Assembly (NCBI RefSeq): GCF_000621205.1
Contig: NZ_JHYY01000022.1
Span: forward strand, 85,102-149,101
Source: Halotalea alkalilenta DSM 17697
GTDB lineage: Bacteria > Pseudomonadota > Gammaproteobacteria > Pseudomonadales > Halomonadaceae
Direction: 5' to 3'
DNA length: 64,000 nucleotides
How positions within the stretch are numbered: the first letter of the stretch is position 1; each line of letters starts with the position of its first letter. Of this stretch, positions 34,054 to 43,961 are shown piece by piece. A program made the translations under genes and the position numbers. The notes under the pieces were generated by a model, which worked only from the letters and a program-made list of their open reading frames with translations, did not search any database and was not told where the DNA came from.

Positions 34054-34211
34054 GTCGAAACCTCGAGGCACGGCGAAAGGGCTTGGCGTCATCGTTGGTC
34101 CATCGTCGGCGCGGCAGGTGGCGCTTCGCCGGGGCGGGCGCCATCCTGCGCCCCTGTCGTCAGCCTACCAGCCGGTGGACGAATCGAAGGGGCGACGACG
34201 CAGGGGAGGTC

Positions 34212-34244
34212 AAAAAGCTCAGGGAAGCGCATGGCTTCCCTGAG
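34212..34244 (-). terminator. Rho-independent terminator of ppa
   Basis: CTCAGGGAAGC (34218-34228) pairs with GCTTCCCTGAG (34234-34244); on the minus strand CTTTTTG follows. It lies just after the ppa stop. Confidence 0.88.
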
Positions 34245-34268
34245 GGGGACACGGAGATGGCTAAGGGC

Positions 34269-34805
34269 TCAGGCCTGGTCGGCGTCGAACGCTTTCTGGG
34301 CCTTGACGATCGCCTTGCGGGCCTCGTCGACATCGCCCCAGGAGTCGATCTTGACCCACTTGCCTTTCTCGAGGTCCTTGTAGTTCTCGAAGAAATGCGC
34401 GATCTGCTGGCGCAGCAGCTCGGGCAGGTCGTGGATGTTCTCCACCGCGTCATAAAGCGTGGACAGCTTGCCGTGGGGCACGCAGACCAGCTTGGCATCT
34501 TCGCCGGCCTCGTCGGTCATGTGCAGCACGCCCAGGGGGCGCGCGCGCACCACGCTGCCCGGTTGCACCGGGTAGGGGGTGACCACCAGCGCGTCGAGAG
34601 GGTCGCCGTCGTCGGCCAGCGTCTGGGGAATGAAGCCGTAGTTGGCCGGATAGAACATCGGCGTGGCCATGAAACGATCGACCATCAGGCAATCCAGGTC
34701 CTTGTCGACCTCGTACTTGATCGGCGAGTGGTTGGCCGGGATCTCGATCACTACGTAGAGATCGTCGGGAAGGCTCTTGCCGGCTGGAATGGCTTTGAAA
34801 CTCAT
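34269..34805 (-). CDS. ppa: Inorganic pyrophosphatase (family I)
   Basis: A 178-residue soluble pyrophosphatase hydrolysing PPi to phosphate. The metal-binding signature [11 protein letters not shown] is present near residue 65, together with [10 protein letters not shown] and the later [10 protein letters not shown] region. The start [13 protein letters not shown] fits the family (E. coli 176). A PPi-type phosphofructokinase gene lies only 2 kb away (36904-38172), so the same metabolite may be both spent and destroyed by neighbours. Confidence 0.96.
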   Translation of the reverse strand: MSFKAIPAGKSLPDDLYVVIEIPANHSPIKYEVDKDLDCLMVDRFMATPMFYPANYGFIPQTLADDGDPLDALVVTPYPVQPGSVVRARPLGVLHMTDEAGEDAKLVCVPHGKLSTLYDAVENIHDLPELLRQQIAHFFENYKDLEKGKWVKIDSWGDVDEARKAIVKAQKAFDADQA

Positions 34806-34937
34806 CGATGGGTCCTTGATGAACCTAGGTTGTCTTTCAATACGCTGGGCAGAGTATACGAACAGGCCCAGGGGATTACCAACCCGCCGCCACCGAGGCA
34901 GCTTTTTGAGATAATCCGGCATGTCGCTCTGCGCTGA

Positions 34938-36821
34938 ATGGGCTTTTATGGCAAGCTCTGGAGCTACGGTGATATCTCGCGCCGGCGCCCTCGCGGCGCT
35001 TGGACGATCGAATTGGAACGAGGGAGCGTTCGGGACGTGGCAAGCGATCTAGCACTCAGTGTCGGGCAGGCCTTCGTCACCTCCGAACGGCGCCACCATC
35101 GTTCATCCATGGCCACCCAGGTGCCCGATGGCGAGCTGCTCGCCGGGCGCGGCGCCTGTGCGGTGATCGCCGACTCCCCGTGGCGCAACGCGATCGCGCG
35201 GCAGGCTGCGGATCTCGCCGTGCGCGGATTTCTCGCCGATTACTTCTCGACGCCGCTGGATTGGAACGTCAAGCATGCGGCCACCCGCGTGCTGCGCGCG
35301 CTCAACGGCTGGTGCTACAGCCAGAGCCGCTTCGTCTCCGGTGGCAGCTACGTCAGCGCGTTCTCGGGGCTGATCCTGCTCGAGGACCAAGGGCATCTGT
35401 TCCATGCCGGCGACACTTTGGTGTTTCGCCTGCGCGGCGCCGAATTCGAGCAGCTCACCCGTGACCACGTCACCGACCTCGGCGGCTACCGCTATCCTTC
35501 CCGGGCGCTCGGCATGGACGCCAGTCTCGACATCGACTATCTCAACCTGCCGCTGGCCCAGGGCGATCTGTTCCTGTTCACCACCCAGGCGATGCGGGGT
35601 ACGCTTTCGCCGAGCGACTACGTCCAGTTGATCAGCCAGGATGCGAGCGATCTCGACGGCGCCTGCGAGCGGCTCGCCGCCCGGGCGGTGGAGATGGCGA
35701 GCCTGCGTGGCTACGGCGCCGAGGCGCTGTGCTTCCAGCTGGTGCGTATCGATCGGCTCGGCAGCAGCGTCGCCAGCGCCTCCCGCGGTGTTCTGGGCGA
35801 TGGCCTGGAGCCGCCCGGTGAGCTCGAAGTGGGCGACGAGCTCGATGGTTACTGGGTCGAGGAGGTGCTGGCGCGCACCGACAGGGTGAGGGTCTATCGG
35901 GTGCGCGACGCCGCGAGCGGCGAGCGCTTGCTGCTCAAGGCACCGAGCCCCCAGCTGTCTGAGCGCAGCGGCTATCTGCGCCACTTCGTCTACCAGCGCG
36001 ATCTGGTCAAACGGCTGCGCTCGCCGTTCGTCAACCGTTTGGTCGAGTTCAAGCGCCCGCCGACCCGTTACTACTATCTGATGCGCTTCGTCGAGGGCGA
36101 GCTGCTCGGCGACTGGATCCGTGGGCACGTCGGCGCTGGGCTCGAGCAGCGCCTGGACATCGCCCGGCAGCTGACCAAGGCGGTCGGCGCGTTGCACCGG
36201 CGCGAGGTGATCCACCAGGGGGTGCACCCCGACGCCTTCATCGTCGACCAGCATGGCCAGGTGGTGCTGATCGACTTCTCCTCGTGCTGCGCACGCGACA
36301 CCGATGCCACCGCGGCGGTGGCGCTGGCGCGCGAGGTCGGACTGTCTGCGTTCAGCGCACCCGAGTATGCCCTCGACGGCGAGGTGGGACGGCGCAGCGA
36401 TCAGTTCTCGCTGGCGGCGCTGATCTACTGGCTGCTGAGCTACTCCGACGCCAGCGAACGGGGAATGAAGGCTCGCCTGGGCCTCGCCCAGGGCAGTGAC
36501 AGGGGCGGGCACTTGCCGTTCGAGACCCCGATGCAGAGCCTGCGCACCGAGATGGACCTGGAGACGCTGCACTACCGGCCGGTAAGCCGGCTGGTGCCCG
36601 AGGTGCCGGAGTCCCTCGACCTGGCGCTCAAGCGTGCGCTGTCGCCACGCCGCGAGCTGCGTTTCCGGCGCCTCTCCGAGCTGCTGGTGGCGCTGCGCGC
36701 GGGGCACGATCCGGCGCCGCGTGCCGGAGGGGCCTGGCGTCAGGTGCGCCAGGTGAGGCAGTGGCAGCTGATCGCCACGGTGCTGCTGGTGATCCTGCTG
36801 GTCAACTGGTGGCTCGGCTAG
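34938..36821 (+). CDS. PP2C-kinase fusion protein with degenerate catalytic sites
   Basis: A 627-residue protein resembling the bifunctional Ser/Thr kinase/phosphatase proteins of Proteobacteria. Residues about 35-270 look like a PP2C phosphatase: Asp79 of the ADG motif is kept (ADSP) and LTRDHV is seen, but the early Asn-Asp metal motif and the final Asp-Asn/Asp motif are missing. Residues about 290-580 are kinase-like: Lys334 of the ATP site is present, but the catalytic loop reads HQGVHPDAF (from His426) in place of HxD-x-K/R-P-x-N, so the catalytic Asp is Gly and the Asn is Ala. The metal motif is DFS (Asp446). One C-terminal membrane helix (609-627) anchors it. No clear ribosome site supports this start. 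It is probably a scaffold or sensor, not an active kinase. Confidence 0.8.
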   Translation: MGFYGKLWSYGDISRRRPRGAWTIELERGSVRDVASDLALSVGQAFVTSERRHHRSSMATQVPDGELLAGRGACAVIADSPWRNAIARQAADLAVRGFLADYFSTPLDWNVKHAATRVLRALNGWCYSQSRFVSGGSYVSAFSGLILLEDQGHLFHAGDTLVFRLRGAEFEQLTRDHVTDLGGYRYPSRALGMDASLDIDYLNLPLAQGDLFLFTTQAMRGTLSPSDYVQLISQDASDLDGACERLAARAVEMASLRGYGAEALCFQLVRIDRLGSSVASASRGVLGDGLEPPGELEVGDELDGYWVEEVLARTDRVRVYRVRDAASGERLLLKAPSPQLSERSGYLRHFVYQRDLVKRLRSPFVNRLVEFKRPPTRYYYLMRFVEGELLGDWIRGHVGAGLEQRLDIARQLTKAVGALHRREVIHQGVHPDAFIVDQHGQVVLIDFSSCCARDTDATAAVALAREVGLSAFSAPEYALDGEVGRRSDQFSLAALIYWLLSYSDASERGMKARLGLAQGSDRGGHLPFETPMQSLRTEMDLETLHYRPVSRLVPEVPESLDLALKRALSPRRELRFRRLSELLVALRAGHDPAPRAGGAWRQVRQVRQWQLIATVLLVILLVNWWLG

Positions 36822-36840
36822 CCCGCTGCGCCGGCCAAAG

Positions 36841-36873
36841 CGGGGCCCAGCCGATGCGCTCGGGAGGGCCCCG
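36841..36873. terminator. Bidirectional hairpin between convergent genes
   Basis: CGGGGCCC (36841-36848) pairs with GGGCCCCG (36866-36873). It lies between the kinase-like gene and the convergent phosphofructokinase gene. No strong T tract is present. Confidence 0.45.
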
Positions 36874-36903
36874 TCGGAGCTTGCGGGCTCGTGCCCAGTC
36901 GGG

Positions 36904-38172
36904 CTAGATCGAGAACGGCGGCAGCTTGGGTGCCACCAGCGCTCGTTTGAGCTCGGCGACCTTGGGCAGGCCATTTTCGTAAGGCGGGTAGGCTTCGCCC
37001 GCGATCAGCGCAGCGAAGTAGCGCCGTCCGGCCTCGCTGATGCCGAAGCCGTCCTCGCGCAGGTATTCCGCCGGCATCATTTTCTCGCGGTTGGCGATCT
37101 CCTCCAGCGGCGCATCGAACAGCTCCCAAGCGTAGGGCGCATCGCTCACCCGCCGGATCGCCGGCATCACCGCGTTCTTGCCCTCCAGCGCGCATTCCAC
37201 CGCGCGCACCCCGACCGCATAGGCCTGGTCGACATCGACCTGCGAGGCGATATGGCGCGCGGCGCGCTGCAGATAGTCCGCTACCGCCCAATGGTACTTG
37301 TAGCCGAGCTCCTCCTTGACCATCCCGGCCAGTACCGGGGCGACTCCGCCGAGCTGGCTGTGGCCGAAGGCATCGACCAGTCCGGTATCGGCGAGGAACT
37401 TGCCTTCGGCGTCGCGCACGCCTTCGGAGGCGACGATCACACAGTAGCCGCAGCGCTCGACGGTCTGCTTGACCTTGGCCATCACCTTGGCGCGGTCGAA
37501 CGCCACTTCGGGCAGCAGCACCAGGTGGGGCGGCTGCTCCTCTCCTTCGCCGGCCAGGCCCGCGGCGGCGGCGATCCAGCCGGCGTGGCGGCCCATCACC
37601 TCGAGGATGAACACCTTGGTCGAGGTGGAGCACATCGAGGCGACATCGAGCGCGGCCTCGCGGGTCGATACCGCGACGTACTTGGCCACCGAGCCGAAGC
37701 CGGGTGAGTTGTCGGTCAGCGGCAGGTCGTTGTCGATGGTCTTGGCGACGTGGATCGCCTGCAGCGGATAGCCCATGCGCTCGGAGAGCTGGGAGATCTT
37801 CAGGCAGGTGTCGGCGCTGTCGCCTCCACCGTTGTAGAAGAAGTAGCGGATGTCATGGGCCTTGAACACTTCGATCAGGCGTTCGTACTGGGCGCGGTGG
37901 GTGTCGATCGATTTCAGCTTGTAGCGGCAGGAGCCGAACGCGCCGCCCGGGGTGTGGCGCAGCGCGGCGATCGCTTCGCTGCTCTCCTGGGAGGTGTCGA
38001 TCAGCTCCTCGGTGAGCGCGCCGATGATGCCATTGCGTCCGGCATAGAGGGTCTGGATCCGGTCACTGTGGCGGCGACAGGTCTCGATCACTCCGCAGGC
38101 GCTGGCGTTGATCACGGCGGTGACGCCGCCGGATTGGGCATAGAAAGCGTTGTAGCGCTTGGTTTGGGTCAT
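36904..38172 (-). CDS. pfp: 6-phosphofructokinase, probably PPi-dependent
   Basis: A 422-residue enzyme of the phosphofructokinase superfamily that phosphorylates fructose 6-phosphate. It carries GGGDSADT in the donor site, HVAKTIDNDLPLTD with the catalytic Asp, and EVMGRHAGW in the sugar-phosphate site. The KTIDND form and the length above 400 point to the PPi-type clade used by many Halomonadaceae and methylotrophs; ATP use cannot be excluded from sequence alone. It is convergent with the kinase-like gene and 283 bases from divergent mpl. Confidence 0.85.
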   Translation of the reverse strand: MTQTKRYNAFYAQSGGVTAVINASACGVIETCRRHSDRIQTLYAGRNGIIGALTEELIDTSQESSEAIAALRHTPGGAFGSCRYKLKSIDTHRAQYERLIEVFKAHDIRYFFYNGGGDSADTCLKISQLSERMGYPLQAIHVAKTIDNDLPLTDNSPGFGSVAKYVAVSTREAALDVASMCSTSTKVFILEVMGRHAGWIAAAAGLAGEGEEQPPHLVLLPEVAFDRAKVMAKVKQTVERCGYCVIVASEGVRDAEGKFLADTGLVDAFGHSQLGGVAPVLAGMVKEELGYKYHWAVADYLQRAARHIASQVDVDQAYAVGVRAVECALEGKNAVMPAIRRVSDAPYAWELFDAPLEEIANREKMMPAEYLREDGFGISEAGRRYFAALIAGEAYPPYENGLPKVAELKRALVAPKLPPFSI

Positions 38173-38455
38173 GTGTCTCTCTCGTCGACTGTGTCGCGGG
38201 TCGCGTCCGCTGCGTTCACGCCTCCCCTGCTCGGTGGGGAGTACGCGACGGCGGCTTCTTGGTCGGCGGCAGCTCGAAGCGCCGCCCTCGCATCATACCC
38301 AAACCGGGGCGCGCTGACAGTGAAGGCGCGTAGCACAACCTCCCAGCGTCATGGCCAGGTGTACTAACCCGTGCCGGCGCCTCCCGGCCTTCGAAGCCGC
38401 TAGCCGTCATGTTAGGCTGCGCGCTCGATCGGTCATCTGGTACGGGACTCCATTC

Positions 38456-39838
38456 ATGCACGTCCATATCCTCGGTATCTGCGGCACCTTCATGGGCAGC
38501 CTCGCCCTGCTCGCGCGAGCGCAGGGGCACCGGGTCAGCGGCTCCGATGCCAATGTGTATCCGCCGATGAGCCTGCTGCTCGCACGCGAGGGGATCGCGT
38601 TGACCGACGGCTATCGAGCGGCCAACCTCGATCCGGTGCCCGACCTGGTGGTGATCGGCAATGCGATGACCCGGGGCAATCCCGAAGTCGAAGCGGTGCT
38701 CTCGCGTCGTCTGCCCTACGTCAGCGGCCCGCAGTGGCTGCGCGAGTCGGTGCTCGGCAGTCGCCCGGTGCTGGCGGTGGCCGGCACGCACGGCAAGACC
38801 ACCACGGCGAGCATGCTGGCCTGGATCCTCGAATGCGCGGGGCTCGCCCCGGGCTTCTTGATCGGCGGCGTGCCGGGCAACTTCGAGCTCTCCGCCCGGC
38901 TCGGCGATGCGGCGGCGCCTTTCGTGGTCGAGGCGGACGAGTACGACAGCGCCTTCTTCGACAAGCGCTCCAAGTTCGTCCACTACCGTCCGGACATCGC
39001 GGTACTCAACAACCTCGAGTTCGACCATGCGGACATCTTCGACGACCTGGCGGCGATCGAGCGTCAGTTCCATCACCTGGTCCGCACCGTGCCGGCGAAC
39101 GGCCGGCTGCTGGTCGCCGACGACGAGCCGGCGCTCGACCGGGTGCTGGCACGCGGCTGCTGGACGCCGGTCGAGCGTTTCGGCGAGCGTGAGGAGTCGC
39201 CCTGGAAGCTGCGTCTGGAGAGCTGCGACGCCAGCCGCTTCACCCTGCGCGGCATGGGCCAGCAGGCGAGCATCGATTGGGCGCTGAGCGGCGTTCACAA
39301 CGTGCGTAACGCCTTGGCGGCGTCGGCCGCCGCTGCTGCGATAGGGGTAGGGCTTGCGGCCAGTGCTGCGGCGCTGGCTGCCTTCCAGCCGCCGCGCCGG
39401 CGCCAGGAGCTTCGTGGGGAGGTGGACGGGATCGGGGTGATCGACGATTTCGCCCATCACCCCACTGCGATCAAGCTCACCCTGGAGGGCATGCGCGCAG
39501 CGCTCGGACGCCATCGCGCCGGGGGCGGGCCGGGCAGGCTGCTGGCGGTGATCGAGCCGCGTTCCAATACGATGAAGCTTGGCGCGATGCGCGAGCGCCT
39601 GGCGCAGAGCGTGGACGCCGCCGACCGGGTCTACTGGTACCAGCCGCCAGGGCTCGGCTGGTCGCTAGACGAAGTCGCCGCGCAGTGCCGTCCGCCCGCC
39701 GAGGTGCACAGCGAACTCGACCGGCTGATCGCGGCGCTGGTCGCCGAGGCTCGTTCGGGCGATCGGATCGTGGTGATGAGCAATGGCAGCTTCGGCGGGC
39801 TGCACGAACGGCTGCTGCGGGCGCTCGAGGCACGCTGA
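38456..39838 (+). CDS. mpl: UDP-MurNAc:L-Ala-gamma-D-Glu-meso-DAP ligase
   Basis: A 460-residue Mur ligase used to recycle cell-wall tripeptide. It starts MHVHILGICGTFMGSLALLAR, has the P-loop AGTHGKTTTASML near residue 110, EADEYDSAFFDKRSKFVHY with catalytic acids, and the C-terminal GVIDDFAHHPTAI and EPRSNTMK motifs that mark Mpl rather than MurC. The ATG at 38456 fits E. coli Mpl (457). Upstream frame extension was rejected as non-homologous. A terminator follows at 39860. Confidence 0.96.
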   Translation: MHVHILGICGTFMGSLALLARAQGHRVSGSDANVYPPMSLLLAREGIALTDGYRAANLDPVPDLVVIGNAMTRGNPEVEAVLSRRLPYVSGPQWLRESVLGSRPVLAVAGTHGKTTTASMLAWILECAGLAPGFLIGGVPGNFELSARLGDAAAPFVVEADEYDSAFFDKRSKFVHYRPDIAVLNNLEFDHADIFDDLAAIERQFHHLVRTVPANGRLLVADDEPALDRVLARGCWTPVERFGEREESPWKLRLESCDASRFTLRGMGQQASIDWALSGVHNVRNALAASAAAAAIGVGLAASAAALAAFQPPRRRQELRGEVDGIGVIDDFAHHPTAIKLTLEGMRAALGRHRAGGGPGRLLAVIEPRSNTMKLGAMRERLAQSVDAADRVYWYQPPGLGWSLDEVAAQCRPPAEVHSELDRLIAALVAEARSGDRIVVMSNGSFGGLHERLLRALEAR

Positions 39839-39859
39839 GCTCCGCCAGAGCACCGCATG

Positions 39860-39891
39860 AGCGCCACCCGCCCGGGCGAGTGGCGCTTTTT
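39860..39891 (+). terminator. Rho-independent terminator of mpl
   Basis: AGCGCCAC (39860-39867) pairs with GTGGCGCT (39880-39887), followed by a run of five T. It lies 22 bases after the mpl stop and just before the convergent DedA-PAP2 gene. Confidence 0.88.
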
Positions 39892-39904
39892 CGTGCGCTG
39901 GTGT

Positions 39905-41317
39905 TCAGGCCTGGGGCAGGAGCAGCATGCGCGCCAGCAGCAGCACGATCGAGAGCCCGAGTACCCAGGGCCAGTGCTGCCACGACAGCTGCTGCTTGGC
40001 GTGGTACTGGTAGCTGATCCGCACCGCCGAGCAGACCATCAGGCCGACCAGCGCGCCGCCGATCAGATCGCTCGCCCAGTGGACCCCGTAGGCGAGCCGC
40101 GATATCGCCATCAGCATGATCAAAAGCGTCGCCGCCCAGTAGGGCCAGCTGCGCAGGCTGTGCGGCAGCCGCTGGGCGACGAAGGCCGCGGCCAGGCCGT
40201 ATACCACCACTGCGGCGGAGGTATGGGCGCTGGGATAGGAAAACGAGTTGGCGAGGTGATCCGGCGTGTCCGGACGGACGCGCTGGATCACCTGCTTGAG
40301 CACGGTGTTGAGCAGGCTGATCAGGCCGAGTGCGAGCATCCAGTGGAGCAGCGCGGCGTAGTAGCGTCGATACAGCCACCACACAAGCCAGGGCAGGGTG
40401 AAGGCGGCGATGCCGTAGGTGTCGCCGATCAGATCGAAATGGCTGGCGATGGACAAGGGCCAGCCGAGCTTGGCCAGCTCGATGAACATTGCCTGGCCGC
40501 GCAGGTCCATCACCAGCGGCTCGCGGCCGTGGAGCAGTACCACCCCGGTCCAGACGATGAACAGCAATCCCGTCGCCAGCAGCAGCGCGAAGGAGGCCAG
40601 CGGCGGCTCGCGGCCAGGAAACCTGCCATTGAGCCGGCGCCACAGCCGGCGCCCGGCGTTGCTCTGCCGGGCCCAGCCCAAGGCGCTGCGATAGCCGATG
40701 CCGGGACGATCGAACAGCCTGCGCAGCCAGGAAAAGGTAAGTATCGCCAGCAGCGTGACGAAGGCGAACTCGATCAGCCACACCATGGTGTCGTGGGAGA
40801 GTGCGAGGTTCGCGCTCCAGGCCTGGCCCAGGTAGTAGCCGGGAAGGATGTACAGCGGCGCCCAGCCCAGCGCCGAAAGCGCGTTGACCAGCGCGAAACG
40901 GCGCTGCGGCATGCACATCATGCCGGCGACCATCGGGATGATCGGCCGTACCGGGCCGACGAAGCGACCGAGCAGCACCGAGAGCGTGCCGTAGCGATGG
41001 AAGAACAGCTGGCCGCGTTCCAGCCACTGTGGATGGCGATTCAGCGGCCAGAGCTTGGGAATCCGATGACGCTGGCTGGCGCCCAGCCAGTAGCTCAGGC
41101 CGTCGCCGATGGTGGCGCCTAGCGCGCCGCTCAACAGCACCAGCGGTACCGAGAGCTGGACGCTGCCAGCCAGCGAGGCCGCCATGGTCATCATTACCGC
41201 GCCCGGCAGGATCAGCCCGATTATCGCCAGCGACTCCAGCGCTGCGAGAATGCCGATGAGCAGCAGCAGCGCCCAAGGGGTCTGGGTCAGCGGCTCGACC
41301 CAAGCGACCAAATTCAT
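39905..41317 (-). CDS. DedA family / PAP2 phosphatase fusion protein
   Basis: A 470-residue inner-membrane protein joining two domains. Residues 1-200 are DedA-like (LESLAIIGLILPGAVMM, GATIGDGLSYWLG, GRFVGPVRPIIPMVAG), a family that moves undecaprenyl phosphate and other lipids across the membrane. Residues about 240-450 are a PAP2 lipid phosphatase with the three motifs KQVIQRVRP, YPSAHT and SRLAYGVHWASD. Together they suggest dephosphorylation of a polyprenyl or other lipid phosphate and its flipping. Motif two has Ala in place of the common Gly, as in many family members. Confidence 0.92.
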   Translation of the reverse strand: MNLVAWVEPLTQTPWALLLLIGILAALESLAIIGLILPGAVMMTMAASLAGSVQLSVPLVLLSGALGATIGDGLSYWLGASQRHRIPKLWPLNRHPQWLERGQLFFHRYGTLSVLLGRFVGPVRPIIPMVAGMMCMPQRRFALVNALSALGWAPLYILPGYYLGQAWSANLALSHDTMVWLIEFAFVTLLAILTFSWLRRLFDRPGIGYRSALGWARQSNAGRRLWRRLNGRFPGREPPLASFALLLATGLLFIVWTGVVLLHGREPLVMDLRGQAMFIELAKLGWPLSIASHFDLIGDTYGIAAFTLPWLVWWLYRRYYAALLHWMLALGLISLLNTVLKQVIQRVRPDTPDHLANSFSYPSAHTSAAVVVYGLAAAFVAQRLPHSLRSWPYWAATLLIMLMAISRLAYGVHWASDLIGGALVGLMVCSAVRISYQYHAKQQLSWQHWPWVLGLSIVLLLARMLLLPQA

Positions 41318-41535
41318 CCGTGTCCTCCCGCGATCCGATCGAAGGCCTCGTGCTCCGGCGCAAGGGCCGCCGGGCGAGGCCGCCAGAGTGTAGCCGAATA
41401 GACGCCTTTGCGTCCTGACCGGGGATGAAGGCCGGCGGGGTGTTTTTGTGCCGCCCGTTGGAGTGGCTTATAGTGGCGCGATCCAAGCACCGTCGCCGGT
41501 CCGGCGCCGGTATCTGACGCGATTCGGAGCATCGG

Positions 41536-42831
41536 ATGTCACATCACCTCGAATCATCCTCCTCGCAGGCGTCCATCGAACTGGTGCGCTACATGCAAGC
41601 GCTTGGCGCTCGCGCTCGCACCGCCGCGAGCGTACTGGCGCTGGCCGACAGCCGGCGCAAGAACGCCGCGCTCGCCCACATCGGCGAGCGACTGGAGGCC
41701 GGTCGCGAGGCGCTGAAAGCGGCCAACCGCGAGGACCTGGAGCTCGCCGGTGAGCGCGGCCTCGCCAGTGCGCTGCTCGATCGTCTCGAACTCACCGACG
41801 CCAGGATCGATGCGATGATCCAGGGGCTCGCCACGGTCGCCTCGCTCGATGACCCGGTCGGCGCGATCGATGGGTTGAAGCGCCGTCCCAACGGCCTTCG
41901 GATCGGCAAGATGCGCGTGCCGATCGGGGTGATCGGGATCATCTACGAGTCGCGTCCCAACGTCACCGTCGATGCCGCCGCGCTGTGCCTCAAGTCCGGC
42001 AATGCCTGCATCCTCCGCGGCGGCTCGGAGGCGAGCCGCTCCAACGCGCTGATCGGTGAGTGCGTCAGCCTCGGTATCGAGGATGCCGGTCTGCCGCGAG
42101 AGGCGGTCCAGGTGGTCGGCACTTCCGATCGCGCGGCGGTGGGCGAGCTGGTGCGGATGCGCGAATCGATCGACCTGATCATTCCACGCGGCGGGCGCTC
42201 GCTGATCGAGCGGGTGAGCGAAGAGGCGAGGATCCCGGTGCTCAAGCACCTGGATGGCAACTGCCACGTGTTCGTCGATGCCAGTGCCGAGCTCGAGCGG
42301 GCGCTGGAGATCGCCTTCAATGCCAAGACCTATCGCTACGGCATCTGTGGCGCGATGGAGACGCTGCTGGTCGATGCGCCGATCGCCGAGGCGTTCCTGC
42401 CGCGGATCGCCGCGCGGCTTATCGACCATGGTGTCGAGCTGCGGGGCTGCGCGCGCGCGCGGGCGCTGGTGCCTTCGATGCTGGCGGCGAGCGATGAGGA
42501 TTGGTACACCGAGTATCTCGGTCCGACCCTGGCGGTGAGGGTGGTGGATGGCGTCGAAGCGGCGATCGAGCACATCAATCACTACGGTTCGCACCATACC
42601 GATGCGATCGTCACCGAGCATCTGGCGCGCAGCGAGCGGTTTCTCGCCGCGGTCGATTCGAGCTCGGTGATGGTCAACGCGCCTACCTGCTTCGCCGACG
42701 GCGCCGAGTACGGCCTCGGCGCCGAGATCGGGATCTCCACCGACAAGCTGCACGCCAGGGGCCCGGTCGGCCTCGAAGGGCTGACCACCCAGAAGTACGT
42801 GGTGCTGGGCGAGGGGCAGCTGCGTGGCTGA
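41536..42831 (+). CDS. proA: Glutamate-5-semialdehyde dehydrogenase (gamma-glutamyl phosphate reductase)
   Basis: A 431-residue aldehyde-dehydrogenase-fold enzyme for the second step of proline synthesis, reducing gamma-glutamyl phosphate with NADPH. Typical runs are [20 protein letters not shown] near residue 140, [13 protein letters not shown], the nucleophilic Cys in [14 protein letters not shown] near residue 275 and the [19 protein letters not shown]-terminal region. The stop overlaps nadD by eight bases, so the two are translated together. Confidence 0.97.
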   Translation: MSHHLESSSSQASIELVRYMQALGARARTAASVLALADSRRKNAALAHIGERLEAGREALKAANREDLELAGERGLASALLDRLELTDARIDAMIQGLATVASLDDPVGAIDGLKRRPNGLRIGKMRVPIGVIGIIYESRPNVTVDAAALCLKSGNACILRGGSEASRSNALIGECVSLGIEDAGLPREAVQVVGTSDRAAVGELVRMRESIDLIIPRGGRSLIERVSEEARIPVLKHLDGNCHVFVDASAELERALEIAFNAKTYRYGICGAMETLLVDAPIAEAFLPRIAARLIDHGVELRGCARARALVPSMLAASDEDWYTEYLGPTLAVRVVDGVEAAIEHINHYGSHHTDAIVTEHLARSERFLAAVDSSSVMVNAPTCFADGAEYGLGAEIGISTDKLHARGPVGLEGLTTQKYVVLGEGQLRG

Positions 42832-43486
42832 GCCGAGGGTCGCGATGCTCGGTGGCACCTTCGACCCGGTTCACATCGGGCATCTGCGTTCGGCGGTGGA
42901 GCTCTGCGAGGCGCTGGCGCTCGATCGTGTCCACCTGGTGGTCAACCGCCAGCCGCCTCATCGTGCGACGCCCGGTGTATCCGCGCGCGATCGTCTGGCG
43001 ATGGTCGCCGCGGGGGCAAGCGATACGCCGGGGCTCGTCGTCGACGATCGCGAGATCGAGCGCGATGGACCTTCCTATTCGCTCGCCACGCTCGAGTCGC
43101 TGCGCGCCGAGTATGGCGAAGAGGCCCGCCTGGTGATGGCGATCGGCATGGACGCTTTTCGCCATCTCGCCGAATGGTACCGCCCGGAGGCGCTGTTCGA
43201 GCAGGCCCACGTGGTGGTGATCGAGCGCCCCGGCGCTTCGTTCACTCCCTCGGCGGCGCTCGCCGCGTTGATCGAGCCGCGCCGCTGCGACTCGATCGAG
43301 TCATTGATGGCCAAGCCGCACGGCGGCTTTCTCCATTTGCCGCTGCCGAATCCGATCAAGGTCTCGGCGACCGAGCTGCGCGAGCGGATCGACAGCGGGC
43401 GCTCGATTCGCTTCCTGGTGCCCGAGGCGGTAGAGCGGCTGATCGTTCAGCGCGGGCTCTATCGCCACGGCGGCGCGGGTCGATGA
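42824..43486 (+). CDS. nadD: Nicotinate-nucleotide adenylyltransferase
   Basis: A 220-residue nucleotidyltransferase that makes deamido-NAD from nicotinate mononucleotide and ATP. It carries the T/HxGH-type motif [12 protein letters not shown] at residues 9-20, the [19 protein letters not shown] region and the C-terminal [10 protein letters not shown] motif. The start lies inside the end of proA (eight-base overlap). It is followed by rsfS and rlmH as in most gammaproteobacteria. Confidence 0.96.
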   Translation: MAEPRVAMLGGTFDPVHIGHLRSAVELCEALALDRVHLVVNRQPPHRATPGVSARDRLAMVAAGASDTPGLVVDDREIERDGPSYSLATLESLRAEYGEEARLVMAIGMDAFRHLAEWYRPEALFEQAHVVVIERPGASFTPSAALAALIEPRRCDSIESLMAKPHGGFLHLPLPNPIKVSATELRERIDSGRSIRFLVPEAVERLIVQRGLYRHGGAGR

Positions 43487-43546
43487 CAATCTCGGTCGTC
43501 GAGGGGGCGTTCGCCCACGCTTGAGGGTAGAATGCATCCCTTCACT

Positions 43547-43567
43547 CGCGGACCTCTCTGGTCCGCG
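43547..43567 (+). other. Short hairpin before rsfS
   Basis: CGCGGACC (43547-43554) pairs with GGTCCGCG (43560-43567) around a five-base loop. No T run follows. It may act as a weak attenuator between nadD and rsfS. Confidence 0.3.
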
Positions 43568-43601
43568 CTTAAAACTGCCTCAAGGGGCTCGCCTCAATTC
43601 G

Positions 43602-43961
43602 ATGGTTAACATGCAGACAGATGCGCTTTCTTCACTGGTCACCGATGCGCTCGAGGAACTCAAGGCGCAGGAAATCGTCGAACTCGATGTCGCCGAGCTG
43701 ACCAACGTCACCGACGTGATGATCGTCGCCAGTGGTACCTCTAGCCGCCACGTCAGCGCGCTCGCCGGCAATGTGGTCGAGAAGGCCAAGCAGCAGGGCG
43801 TGATGCCGCTCGGCGTCGAAGGCCGCAACGGCGCTGAATGGGTGCTGGTCGATCTCGGCGACGTCGTGGTCCACGTGATGATGCCGGAGACTCGCAAGCT
43901 CTACGATCTCGAGAAGCTCTGGAGCGACCTGCCGGTTGACCGGGGCGACGCGCGGCGGTGA
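43602..43961 (+). CDS. rsfS: Ribosome silencing factor
   Basis: A 119-residue RsfS protein that binds ribosomal protein L14 and blocks subunit joining in starvation. Features are [32 protein letters not shown] and the late [31 protein letters not shown] segment. Starts at 43602 or 43611 are both possible. The stop overlaps the GTG start of rlmH. Confidence 0.95.
   Translation: MVNMQTDALSSLVTDALEELKAQEIVELDVAELTNVTDVMIVASGTSSRHVSALAGNVVEKAKQQGVMPLGVEGRNGAEWVLVDLGDVVVHVMMPETRKLYDLEKLWSDLPVDRGDARR

Noticed and set aside
38216..38296. 26-codon minus-strand frame upstream of pfp and mpl
   Set aside because: Very short and rich in Arg/Pro, with no ribosome site. It could be a leader but nothing supports it.
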